NCBI GenBank assembly: GCA_902553145.1
Contig: CACDKD010000001.1
Location: 153,786-217,785 of the forward strand
From: an uncultured Gammaproteobacteria bacterium
GTDB taxonomy: Bacteria; Pseudomonadota; Gammaproteobacteria; Steroidobacterales; UBA11654
DNA length: 64,000 nt
Direction of reading: 5' to 3'
The translations under genes and the position numbers were made by a program. How positions within the stretch are numbered: position 1 is the stretch's first letter; every line of letters starts with the position of its first letter. The notes beneath the pieces were generated by a model. It had not been told where the DNA came from. It saw only the letters and a list, made by a program, of their open reading frames with translations, and made no database searches. Positions 18,667 to 28,165 of the stretch are shown here, one piece after another.

Positions 18667-19659
18667 TTAGTTTTGCTTGATCTTGACAGTGTATAAAAGA
18701 TTGATAAAAGAAAGCAAAAGTAGGGCAGCAAAAGCGTTATGAGCGGTAGCCAAGAATAATGGAATGCCAAACCACACCATTAGAATACCTATCGCCAATT
18801 GTGCTGATAATGCTATCAACATTAAAATAGAGGCCCCCCGTACCCGATCAGATCTATGCTTAAGGTATCTCAGTCCAATCAGTCCAAGGGCGATTAATGC
18901 AACTATTGCGCCAAGCCTATGCACAAAATGGATTGCTGTTCTGCCGGATGGACTAAGCTGGCCGCCTTCATAGTTAACACCGACCTCTTGCCACTTTAAG
19001 AATCCTTCCTCAAAGTCCATGTTTGATGGCCATACCTCTCCATAACATAGAGGCAAATCAGGGCAACCAAGGGCCGCATAATTCGTGCTTGTCCATCCGC
19101 CAAGAATAATCTGAAGTATAAGAATGGATAATCCGACAAACAGCACATTTGGCGTAGAAATAAATTTTTCACTGTCAGTTTCTATGCTTCTGTAATAGAA
19201 GAACAACAAAGACAATGTTGTCAGTCCTCCAATTAAATGTGCAGTCACTACAAGAGGATGAACCTTCAGGGTTACAGTCCACATGCCAAGCATTCCTTGA
19301 AAAATTACCAAAGCCAGCAAGGCACCTGATAACTTAAGATCTTTCAGCGAACCCTCATCCTTCCTGAAGGAGAAGAAGTCTTTTAGGAACATTAATAGAA
19401 TCAGAAAGCCGAGCAAAGAGGCAATATAACGATGAATCATTTCCCTCCAGGCTTTTCCTTCATCAACAATTTCACCAGGAAAGTTTTCTTCAACAGAGAG
19501 ATAATCTTCAGCTGTTTGGGGCACGGTTACAAAACCGTAACAGCCTGGCCAATCAGGACAACCCAGACCCGCATCTGTGAGTCTCACATATGCACCAAAT
19601 ACAATAACACACAGGGCGAGCAGAATAGTAAAGCCAGCGACACCTTTTTTTGTTACCAC
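18667..19659 (-). CDS. ctaA: Heme A synthase (CtaA/COX15)
   Basis: VRLTDAGLGCPDWPGCYG, EMIHRYIASLLG, VHPLVVTAHLIGGLTT, AIHFVHRLGAI. Confidence 0.92.
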   Translation of the reverse strand: MVTKKGVAGFTILLALCVIVFGAYVRLTDAGLGCPDWPGCYGFVTVPQTAEDYLSVEENFPGEIVDEGKAWREMIHRYIASLLGFLILLMFLKDFFSFRKDEGSLKDLKLSGALLALVIFQGMLGMWTVTLKVHPLVVTAHLIGGLTTLSLLFFYYRSIETDSEKFISTPNVLFVGLSILILQIILGGWTSTNYAALGCPDLPLCYGEVWPSNMDFEEGFLKWQEVGVNYEGGQLSPSGRTAIHFVHRLGAIVALIALGLIGLRYLKHRSDRVRGASILMLIALSAQLAIGILMVWFGIPLFLATAHNAFAALLLLSFINLLYTVKIKQN

Positions 19660-19673
19660 GATTTTCTTATGGA

Positions 19674-20039
19674 CTATTCGCCAACCAGTGGCATAAAGAG
19701 ATCACGAATGTAGTATACGAAAGCACCATCGACTGCCAATATTCCAATCAAAGCCAATAGAAAGAGTGGCGGAAGCATGATCGCGTATAGAAACGCCATT
19801 CTTTCCCATGCCATATGCATGAATACTCCAACTACAAGACCCGCCTTTAAAAAGGCAAAGACAGTGACTAGGAACCACCTGAGATAGCCTTGGATTTCAG
19901 CCAAGTCAACAGCATAGGAAAATGCACTTAAAACGAATAAAAGAATCCAGACACTTATGTATAAGCTGAAAGGATGCTCGGTTTCAGGCGCATCACCTGG
20001 ATAAAAACTAGGGTGTTTAAAATGTTTTTGTTCTTCCAT
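19674..20039 (-). CDS. Cytochrome oxidase subunit IV-like protein
   Basis: 3-TM 121-aa protein in cox cluster; AGLVVGVFMHMAWE. Confidence 0.75.
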   Translation of the reverse strand: MEEQKHFKHPSFYPGDAPETEHPFSLYISVWILLFVLSAFSYAVDLAEIQGYLRWFLVTVFAFLKAGLVVGVFMHMAWERMAFLYAIMLPPLFLLALIGILAVDGAFVYYIRDLFMPLVGE

Positions 20040-20048
20040 ATCTCAGAC

Positions 20049-20738
20049 CTACCACAAATAAAAGAATGCGAAAATAAATATCCAAACCAAATCAACAAAG
20101 TGCCAATATAAACCTGCTACCTCAACCATTTGGTAATCGTTAAGCTTGTCGTAACGTCCTTCCCAAACTCTCTTTGCAACAATGGTTAGGTAAACAACAC
20201 CAATCGATACGTGAAGCCCATGAAAGCCAGTGATCATGAAAAAGAAACCGCCAAACTGAGCAGCGCCAAACGGATTGCCCCATGGCCGAATACCCTCTTC
20301 AAAAATAAGTTTACTCCACTCAAACATCTGCATTCCAACAAATGCAACACCTCCAAGTGCTGTCAAGAGAATCAAGAAAGCTGTTTTTTTCCTCTGTTTC
20401 TTATACCCAGAGGTCACTGCCATCGCCATGGTTCCACTGCTACTGATTAATATGAACGTCATGATTGCAATTAGCAATAAGGGAACATCTGCTCCACCAA
20501 CGTGAAGAGCAAAGACTTCACTGGTGGGTGGCCAAGGCTCTATTGTGGTTAACCTCACTGCCATGTAAGCACATAGAAAGGAGCCAAATATAAAAGTATC
20601 GCTGACCAAAAAAATCCACATCATGGCCTTGCTCCACCTTACTCTAAAGGTTTGAACATCTGATGACCAATCGGCAACCAAGCCCTTTAAATTGTCAGGA
20701 ATCGAGTGTTCAAAAGATACGCTTTGGTTGTTAGACAT
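20049..20738 (-). CDS. Heme-copper oxidase subunit III (copy 1)
   Basis: FLVSDTFIFGSFLCAYMAVRL, GFHGLHVSIGVVYL, GLYWHFVDLVWIFIFAFFYLW. Confidence 0.9.
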   Translation of the reverse strand: MSNNQSVSFEHSIPDNLKGLVADWSSDVQTFRVRWSKAMMWIFLVSDTFIFGSFLCAYMAVRLTTIEPWPPTSEVFALHVGGADVPLLLIAIMTFILISSSGTMAMAVTSGYKKQRKKTAFLILLTALGGVAFVGMQMFEWSKLIFEEGIRPWGNPFGAAQFGGFFFMITGFHGLHVSIGVVYLTIVAKRVWEGRYDKLNDYQMVEVAGLYWHFVDLVWIFIFAFFYLW

Positions 20739-20748
20739 AGTTTACTCT

Positions 20749-21318
20749 TTAAGTTGTTATTAACATCGCAAACAATACCCCCCAGACCAGAAGCATATAA
20801 TGCCAATAGGCACCTAATAAGCCAACTGATTCAGGTTGAAGCATCGTTGCATCCCCTTTGAAAACCCTTAAGGTCACAATAAACCAAGCCACAAGACCTC
20901 CAATAACATGAAAGGCATGTAAGGCTGTGATCAGGTAGAAAAATGTATTTGCCGGATTTGACGACAAGAAATAACCACTTGCATTCAGTTCTTGCCAAGC
21001 CCAAGTTTGACCAGAAACAAAGACAATAACGAAAACACCCGCTATTGCTAGGCCAACTTTTGTTTTTTGGTGGTCAGCTGCTTTTGCACCGCTCTTAGAC
21101 CATGCCATTCCAACACTTGCCAGCGCCAAGCAGACTGTGTTAAACCACAAGAGAGATGGAATTGGCACAGGGCTCCAATCTTGAAAGTTCATTCTAAACA
21201 GATATGCATTGGTGATGAACAAGAAGAGAATCGAGATTACTGTCATCAAGACATATACAAATACCTGAGCATGATTCAGCCCTAGGAATGCTTTTTCTGA
21301 TGCAGGATAGTTATTCAT
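20749..21318 (-). CDS. Heme-copper oxidase subunit III-like protein (copy 2)
   Basis: ALHAFHVIGGLVAWFIV, GAYWHYMLLVWGVLFAML; shorter than copy 1. Confidence 0.85.
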   Translation of the reverse strand: MNNYPASEKAFLGLNHAQVFVYVLMTVISILFLFITNAYLFRMNFQDWSPVPIPSLLWFNTVCLALASVGMAWSKSGAKAADHQKTKVGLAIAGVFVIVFVSGQTWAWQELNASGYFLSSNPANTFFYLITALHAFHVIGGLVAWFIVTLRVFKGDATMLQPESVGLLGAYWHYMLLVWGVLFAMLITT

Positions 21319-21320
21319 GA

Positions 21321-23054
21321 CTAAGTAATTTGCTCATCTGGCACGTTCTGTGGAACAAAATCCGATGTAGCACCAGGAAGACCATACTCATATGGCCATC
21401 TGTAGACTACAGGCAATTGCTCACCCCAGTTTCCATGCCCAGGAGGCGACTCTAGAGTTTGCCATTCAAGCGTGCATGCGCCCCAAGGGTTTTTGGGAGC
21501 AATCGCGCCTTTGTAAAGACTCACTACGAAGTTATAAAGCAGGATAAACTGAGCAGCCCCGACAATGAGAGCACAGACAGTAATGAACTGATTTAAGTCT
21601 GCAACGGATTGTGGAATGAAGTCATACTGCTCATTCGAATAATACCTTCTTGGAACACCTAAGAAGCCAATGTAGTGCATTGGGAAATATATTAGATATG
21701 TTCCAATGAACGTAATCCAAAAATGAATCTTGCCAAGCGTATCATTTAACATCCTTCCGGTTACAGATGGATACCAATGATATAAACCGCCATAGAGAGC
21801 CAACACAGGCGACACTGCCATCACCATGTGGAAATGACCGACAACAAAGTATGTATCGGATAGAGGAACATCTACGGCCACATTACCTAGGAATAGTCCC
21901 GTGAGACCTCCATTCAAGAAAGTGACCAAGAAAGCTAGGCAATAAAGCATAGGAACGGTCATTTTGATATTTGCATTCCAAAGGGTAAGGACCCAGTTAT
22001 AAACTTTAATTGCAGTTGGAACAGCAATAATTAATGTTGTTGTTGCAAAGAAAAAACCAAGATAAGGGTTCATTCCAGCCACATACATGTGATGCGCCCA
22101 TACAATGAAGGCTATGCCAGCAATTGCAATAAGTGCCCACACCATCATGTTGTAACCAAAAATATTCTTTCTGGCATGAACACTGATGAGCTCGGAAATA
22201 ATACCGAAAGCAGGAAGTGCGATGATATATACTTCTGGATGTCCGAAGAACCAGAATAAATGTTGAAAAAGCACTGGACTTCCTCCGCCGTAATCTAGTA
22301 CTTCACCGCCTTTGAAAATCTCTGGCATAAAGAAGCTTGTTTCTAATACTCGATCAAAAATCAACATTATGGCCCCTACAAGCAATGCAGGGAATGCTAA
22401 CAAACCGAGGAAAGTAGCTAGGAATATGCACCAGATAATGAGGGGCATTCTCATCAAAGTCATTCCTTTGGCCCTGGACTGAAGCACAGTTGTGATGTAG
22501 TTTAGGCCGCCCATTGTAAAGGCAATAATAAACACAGCCAGCGAGGCAAGCATGAGAATAATTCCTGCACCATCACCACCTGGCGTTCCTTCCAGAATTG
22601 ATTGAGGAGGATAGAGTGTCCAACCAGCTCCCGTTGGCCCGCTTTCAACAAAGAAGCTTGCTACAAGGATGATTACAGATAGAAAATACATCCAGAAACT
22701 CAACATATTTACAAAAGGAAAAGCCATGTCACGGCATCCCAGCATCAGCGGGATTAGATAGTTTCCGAAACCACCAAGAAAAAGAGCTGTAAGAAGATAA
22801 ATAACCATAATCATTCCATGCATGGTTACATCTTGATAGTAACTGCCAGCATCAATTGACTCAAACAACCCAGGGAAACCAAGCTGCATTCTCATCAACA
22901 GCGAGAGAAACATGCCGGTTAGGCCAATCGCAAGCGCGACACAAACATACTGAAGCGCTATTACTTTATGGTCTTGAGAGAATACGTATGTATCCCACCA
23001 ACCTTTTGGGTCATACATTTTTTGACCTTCATAAGTAGCTGAATTTTGATCCAT
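21321..23054 (-). CDS. coxA: Cytochrome c oxidase subunit I (A1-type)
   Basis: HGMIMVIYLLTALFLGGFGNYLIPLMLG, WFFGHPEVYIIALPAFGIISE, WAHHMYVAGM, DTYFVVGHFHMVM. Confidence 0.95.
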   Translation of the reverse strand: MDQNSATYEGQKMYDPKGWWDTYVFSQDHKVIALQYVCVALAIGLTGMFLSLLMRMQLGFPGLFESIDAGSYYQDVTMHGMIMVIYLLTALFLGGFGNYLIPLMLGCRDMAFPFVNMLSFWMYFLSVIILVASFFVESGPTGAGWTLYPPQSILEGTPGGDGAGIILMLASLAVFIIAFTMGGLNYITTVLQSRAKGMTLMRMPLIIWCIFLATFLGLLAFPALLVGAIMLIFDRVLETSFFMPEIFKGGEVLDYGGGSPVLFQHLFWFFGHPEVYIIALPAFGIISELISVHARKNIFGYNMMVWALIAIAGIAFIVWAHHMYVAGMNPYLGFFFATTTLIIAVPTAIKVYNWVLTLWNANIKMTVPMLYCLAFLVTFLNGGLTGLFLGNVAVDVPLSDTYFVVGHFHMVMAVSPVLALYGGLYHWYPSVTGRMLNDTLGKIHFWITFIGTYLIYFPMHYIGFLGVPRRYYSNEQYDFIPQSVADLNQFITVCALIVGAAQFILLYNFVVSLYKGAIAPKNPWGACTLEWQTLESPPGHGNWGEQLPVVYRWPYEYGLPGATSDFVPQNVPDEQIT

Positions 23055-23106
23055 TTCTTGAATTACTCCTTAGTCTATTTTTTTACTCATTATTTTATTT
23101 CGAAAC

Positions 23107-24183
23107 TTATTCGCTTAGGGTTTTTATATAATCACCGATTGCCGTTAGCTCCTCTTCAGAAAGCGTAGCATACGCAGGCATTACAGGAGCGTATCCTTCT
23201 GCAATTTGTGACATCGGATTAACAATCGATGTTTTGATATAGTCATCATCAACAACCACTGTTTCTCCTGAAGCAAGAGCCCTATTGGTGCCATAGGTGT
23301 CTCTCCATGTCGGCCCAATTCCATCGGACCCATCAATGCTGTGACAAGCCACACAACCTAGCGTTTGTACTATTTGCTCACCATTGGCCCCTTCATTCAT
23401 TGTTTCAGCAAAAGTTGGCTGTCCTGCCAACCAAGTTTTGAAATCTTCTTCTGTGTCGACTACCACCACACCTCTCATTGCGTAGTGTCCTGTGCCGCAA
23501 TATTCAGCACACGCGACTTCATATGTTCCAAGCACAGTTGGCTCGAACCAAAGATTTGATTGTTGACCAGGGACCAGATCCATTTTTGCCCTGAATTGTG
23601 GCACGTAAAAGTCATGCAATACATCTTTTGACCTGAGCTGAAAAACAACTTTGTTGTTAATCGGTAAATGAACTTCACCACCTCTAATAAGGATATCGTC
23701 TTGCCCATAAGGATCATCTGGATCAAGTCCAAAAGTATTTTTTGAGCTAAATAATCTCCCGCTTGTGTTTCCATAGACTCCGTCTTCTCCAGGGAAACGA
23801 TATGACCAAACCCATTGTTGACCAACGCCCTCAACCTCTAGTGCATCAACTGGAAGTTCAACATATAATTTCCAAGCATATAGCCCAGGAGCTAGAAGTG
23901 CGATTACACCAATTGTAGTAATGATGGTTAGTTTGAGCTCAAGTGCAGGGTTCTCTGGCTCGTATTCAGATTTGTTTCCTTCACGATATGGGAATTTGAC
24001 AACGCAATATAAAATGAATGCTGAAATAAGAACAAAAGCAATTCCAGTGATGACCAGTGATATAAGTATTGTGGTATCTAAGAAACCCCAATTTGAAGCC
24101 AGCGGTGAAAACCACCAAGGTGATACAAAGTTCCAAAGTACAGTTCCGATTACGATGATCGCAGTAACGATTACAAATGCCAT
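23107..24183 (-). CDS. coxB: Cytochrome c oxidase subunit II with C-terminal cytochrome c domain (caa3-type)
   Basis: CuA motif CAEYCGTGHYAMRG; C-terminal LGCVACHSIDG (CXXCH). Confidence 0.93.
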   Translation of the reverse strand: MAFVIVTAIIVIGTVLWNFVSPWWFSPLASNWGFLDTTILISLVITGIAFVLISAFILYCVVKFPYREGNKSEYEPENPALELKLTIITTIGVIALLAPGLYAWKLYVELPVDALEVEGVGQQWVWSYRFPGEDGVYGNTSGRLFSSKNTFGLDPDDPYGQDDILIRGGEVHLPINNKVVFQLRSKDVLHDFYVPQFRAKMDLVPGQQSNLWFEPTVLGTYEVACAEYCGTGHYAMRGVVVVDTEEDFKTWLAGQPTFAETMNEGANGEQIVQTLGCVACHSIDGSDGIGPTWRDTYGTNRALASGETVVVDDDYIKTSIVNPMSQIAEGYAPVMPAYATLSEEELTAIGDYIKTLSE

Positions 24184-24314
24184 AATGTTCCTATTTGATT
24201 AAAAACTCAGTCTTATCTCGGTGCATTATCCTCAAAAAATAAGGAGAATACAATGGTATAAAGAACAAATAAATAAAGAAAAATATTTTCGGTTTAAAAT
24301 CTTTTTTTTCTCCA

Positions 24315-25163
24315 TCAAGAGAGGCCAATAAAAATTGCTAAAAAGTGAAAAAATCCAACGTACCAACTCTCATTGAAAGCTCTGAAACAGCCACTCTTTT
24401 CTCTTCTGGAGATCAAAAATTGTTGCCTAGCAAAAAGCATTAAGATAATGACCAGCATCACATAGTATATAGACCCCATTTGCCAAATTATCCCGATCCA
24501 TGCCCATAAGGTGAGAGATATGATTTGCAGAGCGGAGGTGATCATGGAGACTTTTCCCCCAAAAAGGATTGCGGTCGAAAAGACGCCCGTCCTTAAATCA
24601 TCATCAATGTCTACCAATGCATAAAAAGTGTCGTAAACCACTATCCATATCGCTACACCGATCCACAGCAAAAACATTGCTAAATCAAATTCAGAACCAC
24701 AAGCAACATAGGCCATTGGTATCGACCAACTAAATGCCAAGCCCAATATGATCTGTGGAGATGAAATGTAGCGTTTACAGAAAGGATATATTACCGTCAG
24801 AGTGAATCCCCCAAGCGACCATGGCATTACGTCTCTTCCCAAGCTAACAGCAAGAGATAAAGCTATTGCCAGAAAAAATAAAAGGAAGATGAAAGCCTCT
24901 TTTTTAGTCAACTCCCCTGATGCCAGAGGCCTCCCTTTCGTTCTTTCAACTTGTTTATCAATCTCTGAATCTACAAGATCATTGATAACACAGCCAGCCG
25001 ATCTCATGACAAAAACACCAACAATAAAAACTACCAAGATATTAGTATTCGGAAATCCATTTGAAGCGAGCCAAAGAGCCGACAGAGTTGGCCAGAGCAG
25101 CAAGAGTATTCCGATTGGCTTATCAAATCGAGCCAATCTAGAAAAGCTGATGATTTTATTCAT
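24315..25163 (-). CDS. ubiA: 4-hydroxybenzoate octaprenyltransferase
   Basis: RFDKPIGILLLLWPTLSALW, AGCVINDLVDSEIDKQVERTKGRPLASGEL, YDTFYALVDIDDD. Confidence 0.93.
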   Translation of the reverse strand: MNKIISFSRLARFDKPIGILLLLWPTLSALWLASNGFPNTNILVVFIVGVFVMRSAGCVINDLVDSEIDKQVERTKGRPLASGELTKKEAFIFLLFFLAIALSLAVSLGRDVMPWSLGGFTLTVIYPFCKRYISSPQIILGLAFSWSIPMAYVACGSEFDLAMFLLWIGVAIWIVVYDTFYALVDIDDDLRTGVFSTAILFGGKVSMITSALQIISLTLWAWIGIIWQMGSIYYVMLVIILMLFARQQFLISRREKSGCFRAFNESWYVGFFHFLAIFIGLS

Positions 25164-25169
25164 TTTGAA

Positions 25170-25685
25170 CTATATTTCGTTGAGCTGAGGAGGAAATGCT
25201 TCAACAAGATGAATGAACTCAGAATTTAATTCAAAAGACGATCTTCTGCAGAGTATTTTTTCTTTACCCACATCAACGCTTGTAAAGAGAACGCCGACTC
25301 TTTCAATGCCTTTGATCAATGAAAGTTTTCCACCCAGCGGGTTGTTTCCAAGATCACTAAGCCATTGATTTTTTTCCAGCGTTGAGTTTGAAGCAAATGT
25401 TTGAGCAAAAATTGATACATTTTTGGCAACCAATATTTCAATTTCGCGCGTAAGACCAACAGCATTTTCTTTGAGGTCTCTTAGCATTAACGGTATTTCA
25501 CCGATAGACTCACTCGTGACTATTAGGTCATGTTGAGGAAACTCATTGCGAAGCTTATCGGTCATCCATGCTGTATAGGACAACCAGTTTTGGCAGATCG
25601 GATCTTCGGGATTTGCAACATCTTTGATATTTTCAAACCATTTGATATTACTCGCTGCTGCTTCTATGTCTCTAAAGGATTTCAT
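25170..25685 (-). CDS. ubiC: Probable chorismate lyase UbiC
   Basis: Position next to ubiA; WMTDKLRNEF...REIEILVAKNVSIFAQTFA...GIERVGVLFTSVDVGKEKILCRRSSF. Confidence 0.7.
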   Translation of the reverse strand: MKSFRDIEAAASNIKWFENIKDVANPEDPICQNWLSYTAWMTDKLRNEFPQHDLIVTSESIGEIPLMLRDLKENAVGLTREIEILVAKNVSIFAQTFASNSTLEKNQWLSDLGNNPLGGKLSLIKGIERVGVLFTSVDVGKEKILCRRSSFELNSEFIHLVEAFPPQLNEI

Positions 25686-25725
25686 CGTGAGAGAACTTTA
25701 TCAAAATGAACTCAAAAGTTCCTAA

Positions 25726-27780
25726 TTAAACATTGCGATAGTTGATTTGTTTTCCTATCCATCTTCTCACAAGTTTCTCAGATTCTTCTGGAAACTCATA
25801 TTCAAATTGATCACAAACTTTATTGATCTTTGGAATCAAATAAGCGTCTCTCGAAATGTCTGCAATTTTGAGACCTACAACACCTTTTTGCCTTATGCCC
25901 AATACTTCGCCAGGACCCCTGAGCTCAAGGTCTTTTTCTGAGATGAAAAAACCATCTCTTGATGATCGAATAACCTCTAATCTCTGTTTAGCTGTTTGGC
26001 CCAATGGATTTTTGTAGAGCATTATGCAGAAGCTTTCATGCTCTCCTCTGCCAATTCTTCCTCTCAACTGGTGGAGCTGAGAGAGACCCAACCTTTCGGT
26101 ATTTTCGATTACCATCATTGAAGCATTTGGTACATCAACGCCGACCTCAATCACCGTTGTTGCAACCAAGAGGTCAAGTTTATGTTCTTTAAATTCACTC
26201 ATCGCTTTATTTTTTTTATCCGCAGATAATTTTCCATGCACCAATCCAATACGATGACCCGAAAGATTTTTAGAAAGTTTTTTAAAAGTCGCCTCTGCCG
26301 ACTCACGATTATGGTCTTCTGATTCCTCGATCAGGGGGCAAACCCAATATACTTGACGACCTTTTTTTATTTCTCGAAGTGCTTTTTCAACGACCTCTTC
26401 CCTTTTATCCTCTGATAGACATAAGGTCGCTATTTCGCCCCTCCCACTGGGAAGTTCAGAGATGATTGAGTTGTCAAGATCTCCATAAGCAGTCATTGCC
26501 AGCGTTCTTGGTATTGGTGTTGCAGTCATGATCAGTTGATGGGGCACAATCCCACCTCGCTTTGCTTTATTGATCAAGCTGAACCTTTGCTCAACTCCAA
26601 ATCGATGTTGCTCGTCGACAATTACTAGTGAAAGATTATTGTAATCGATAGACTCTTGGAAAAGGGCATGTGTTCCTATAATGATCTGACAATCACCATT
26701 TGCAATGCTCTCTTTTAAGACTCTTTTTTCTGGAACCTTGAGCTTACTTTTCAGCAAGCCTGTTTTAACTCCAAGTGGCCCAAACCATCGATCTAAATTT
26801 TGTTTGTGTTGTTCTGCCAAGAGTTCAGTTGGCGCCATAAGAACCGATTGAAAACCACTGTCGACCGCAATGGCCATTGCCAAGCCAGCAACAACAGTTT
26901 TACCTGAACCCACGTCTCCCTGTAGTAGCCTCATCATTGGCTGATTGAGAGCAATATCAAAAGTAATCTCAGACGATACTTTTTTTTGGCTTTCAGTTAA
27001 TTCAAAAGGAAGCATAGAAATAAAACGCTCTTTCATTTCATGTTGAGTTAGCTGCATCGCAGAGTGCTTTTTTGATGCCCTTTTTATTTGTCTCATGCCA
27101 ATCTGATTTGCTATTAACTCTTCTGTGACGAGTCTTTTTTTAGCAGGAGAAAGCTCATCAATAGCGAGCGATTCTTTTTTTGGCGAATGAGTTTCCTTTA
27201 AAGATTCATTCAATGATCCAAGATTGAGTTCTGACGCGATACTGGTTGGCAAAAGATCTTCGAGATTATCTAATCTATCTTTCAAAACTTGAGTAATTAG
27301 AGATCTCAACTTTCCTTGAGAAAGCCCCTGAGTGGTTGGGTAAACAGGGGTTAGGGTTTTTGGCAGAGCATGCCTCTTTTTTGGATCAAGTATTTCGTAA
27401 TTTGGATGAATCATTTCAATGCCTGCAGTAGTTTTTCTTGTTTTACCAAAACACCTAACCATCAGCCCCTTCTTTAAGGCATCTTTTTGATATTTATTGA
27501 AAGTAAAAAAACGAAGCGCCATGATGCCAGTTCCATCGGAAATCTGAACCACCAACATTCTCCTGCCTCTAAACGCAATGCTGGATAGGAGAATTTCTCC
27601 TTCGACCTGAGCCTCACTGTCTGACTCCAAGGTGCCAATCTTCTTTATAGCGGTTCTGTCCTCATATCTAGAAGGAAGATGAAACAAAAGATCGGTTTGA
27701 TTATAAATATCTAAATTATTTAGCTTGGTTTCTAAAGAAGGGCCAACGCCCTTAAGGGATATTAAATCATTTTGCCCCAT
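25726..27780 (-). CDS. recG: ATP-dependent DNA helicase RecG
   Basis: LKGVGPSLETKL...LQGDVGSGKTVVAGLAM, VVDEQHRFGVEQR, TATPIPRTLAMTAYGD. Confidence 0.95.
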   Translation of the reverse strand: MGQNDLISLKGVGPSLETKLNNLDIYNQTDLLFHLPSRYEDRTAIKKIGTLESDSEAQVEGEILLSSIAFRGRRMLVVQISDGTGIMALRFFTFNKYQKDALKKGLMVRCFGKTRKTTAGIEMIHPNYEILDPKKRHALPKTLTPVYPTTQGLSQGKLRSLITQVLKDRLDNLEDLLPTSIASELNLGSLNESLKETHSPKKESLAIDELSPAKKRLVTEELIANQIGMRQIKRASKKHSAMQLTQHEMKERFISMLPFELTESQKKVSSEITFDIALNQPMMRLLQGDVGSGKTVVAGLAMAIAVDSGFQSVLMAPTELLAEQHKQNLDRWFGPLGVKTGLLKSKLKVPEKRVLKESIANGDCQIIIGTHALFQESIDYNNLSLVIVDEQHRFGVEQRFSLINKAKRGGIVPHQLIMTATPIPRTLAMTAYGDLDNSIISELPSGRGEIATLCLSEDKREEVVEKALREIKKGRQVYWVCPLIEESEDHNRESAEATFKKLSKNLSGHRIGLVHGKLSADKKNKAMSEFKEHKLDLLVATTVIEVGVDVPNASMMVIENTERLGLSQLHQLRGRIGRGEHESFCIMLYKNPLGQTAKQRLEVIRSSRDGFFISEKDLELRGPGEVLGIRQKGVVGLKIADISRDAYLIPKINKVCDQFEYEFPEESEKLVRRWIGKQINYRNV

Positions 27781-28165
27781 TTTTATTTAGACCCGCTATG
27801 ACTTCAATCTCAACATCGACATTTTTTGGTAGAGCAGCAGCCTGCACAAGAGATCTTGCTGGATAGGGTTCCTCGAGTAACTCAATCATTTTTGAGTTTA
27901 CCGCATCAAAGTCTGCTATGTCTTTCAAAAAAACTGTCAGCTTGACTATATTTTGAAGACCGCAGTTCTGTGTTTCAAGAAGGTGCCCTATGTTTTGAAA
28001 AATCAACCCAACTTGTTCTTGTATGGTTCCAGTGCACAATTCTCCATTTTCAAAAAGCGGGATTTGTCCAGACAAGAATATATGATCACTTGAGACAACC
28101 CCTTGTGAGTATGGACCTATTGCCTTCGGTGCTTTATTTGAGGAGATTATTTTTTTCCCATTCAC
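27767..28165 (-). CDS. RidA/YjgF family reactive intermediate deaminase
   Basis: KAPKAIGPYSQGVVSSDHIFLSGQIPL...KLTVFLKDIADFDAVNSKM...YPARSLVQAAALPKNVDVEIEVIA. Confidence 0.93.
   Translation of the reverse strand: MNGKKIISSNKAPKAIGPYSQGVVSSDHIFLSGQIPLFENGELCTGTIQEQVGLIFQNIGHLLETQNCGLQNIVKLTVFLKDIADFDAVNSKMIELLEEPYPARSLVQAAALPKNVDVEIEVIAGLNKNGAK

Noticed and set aside
24184-24314. Possible regulatory RNA in the coxB upstream gap
   Set aside because: Only weak, imperfect complementary stretches; no convincing stem or poly-T tract.
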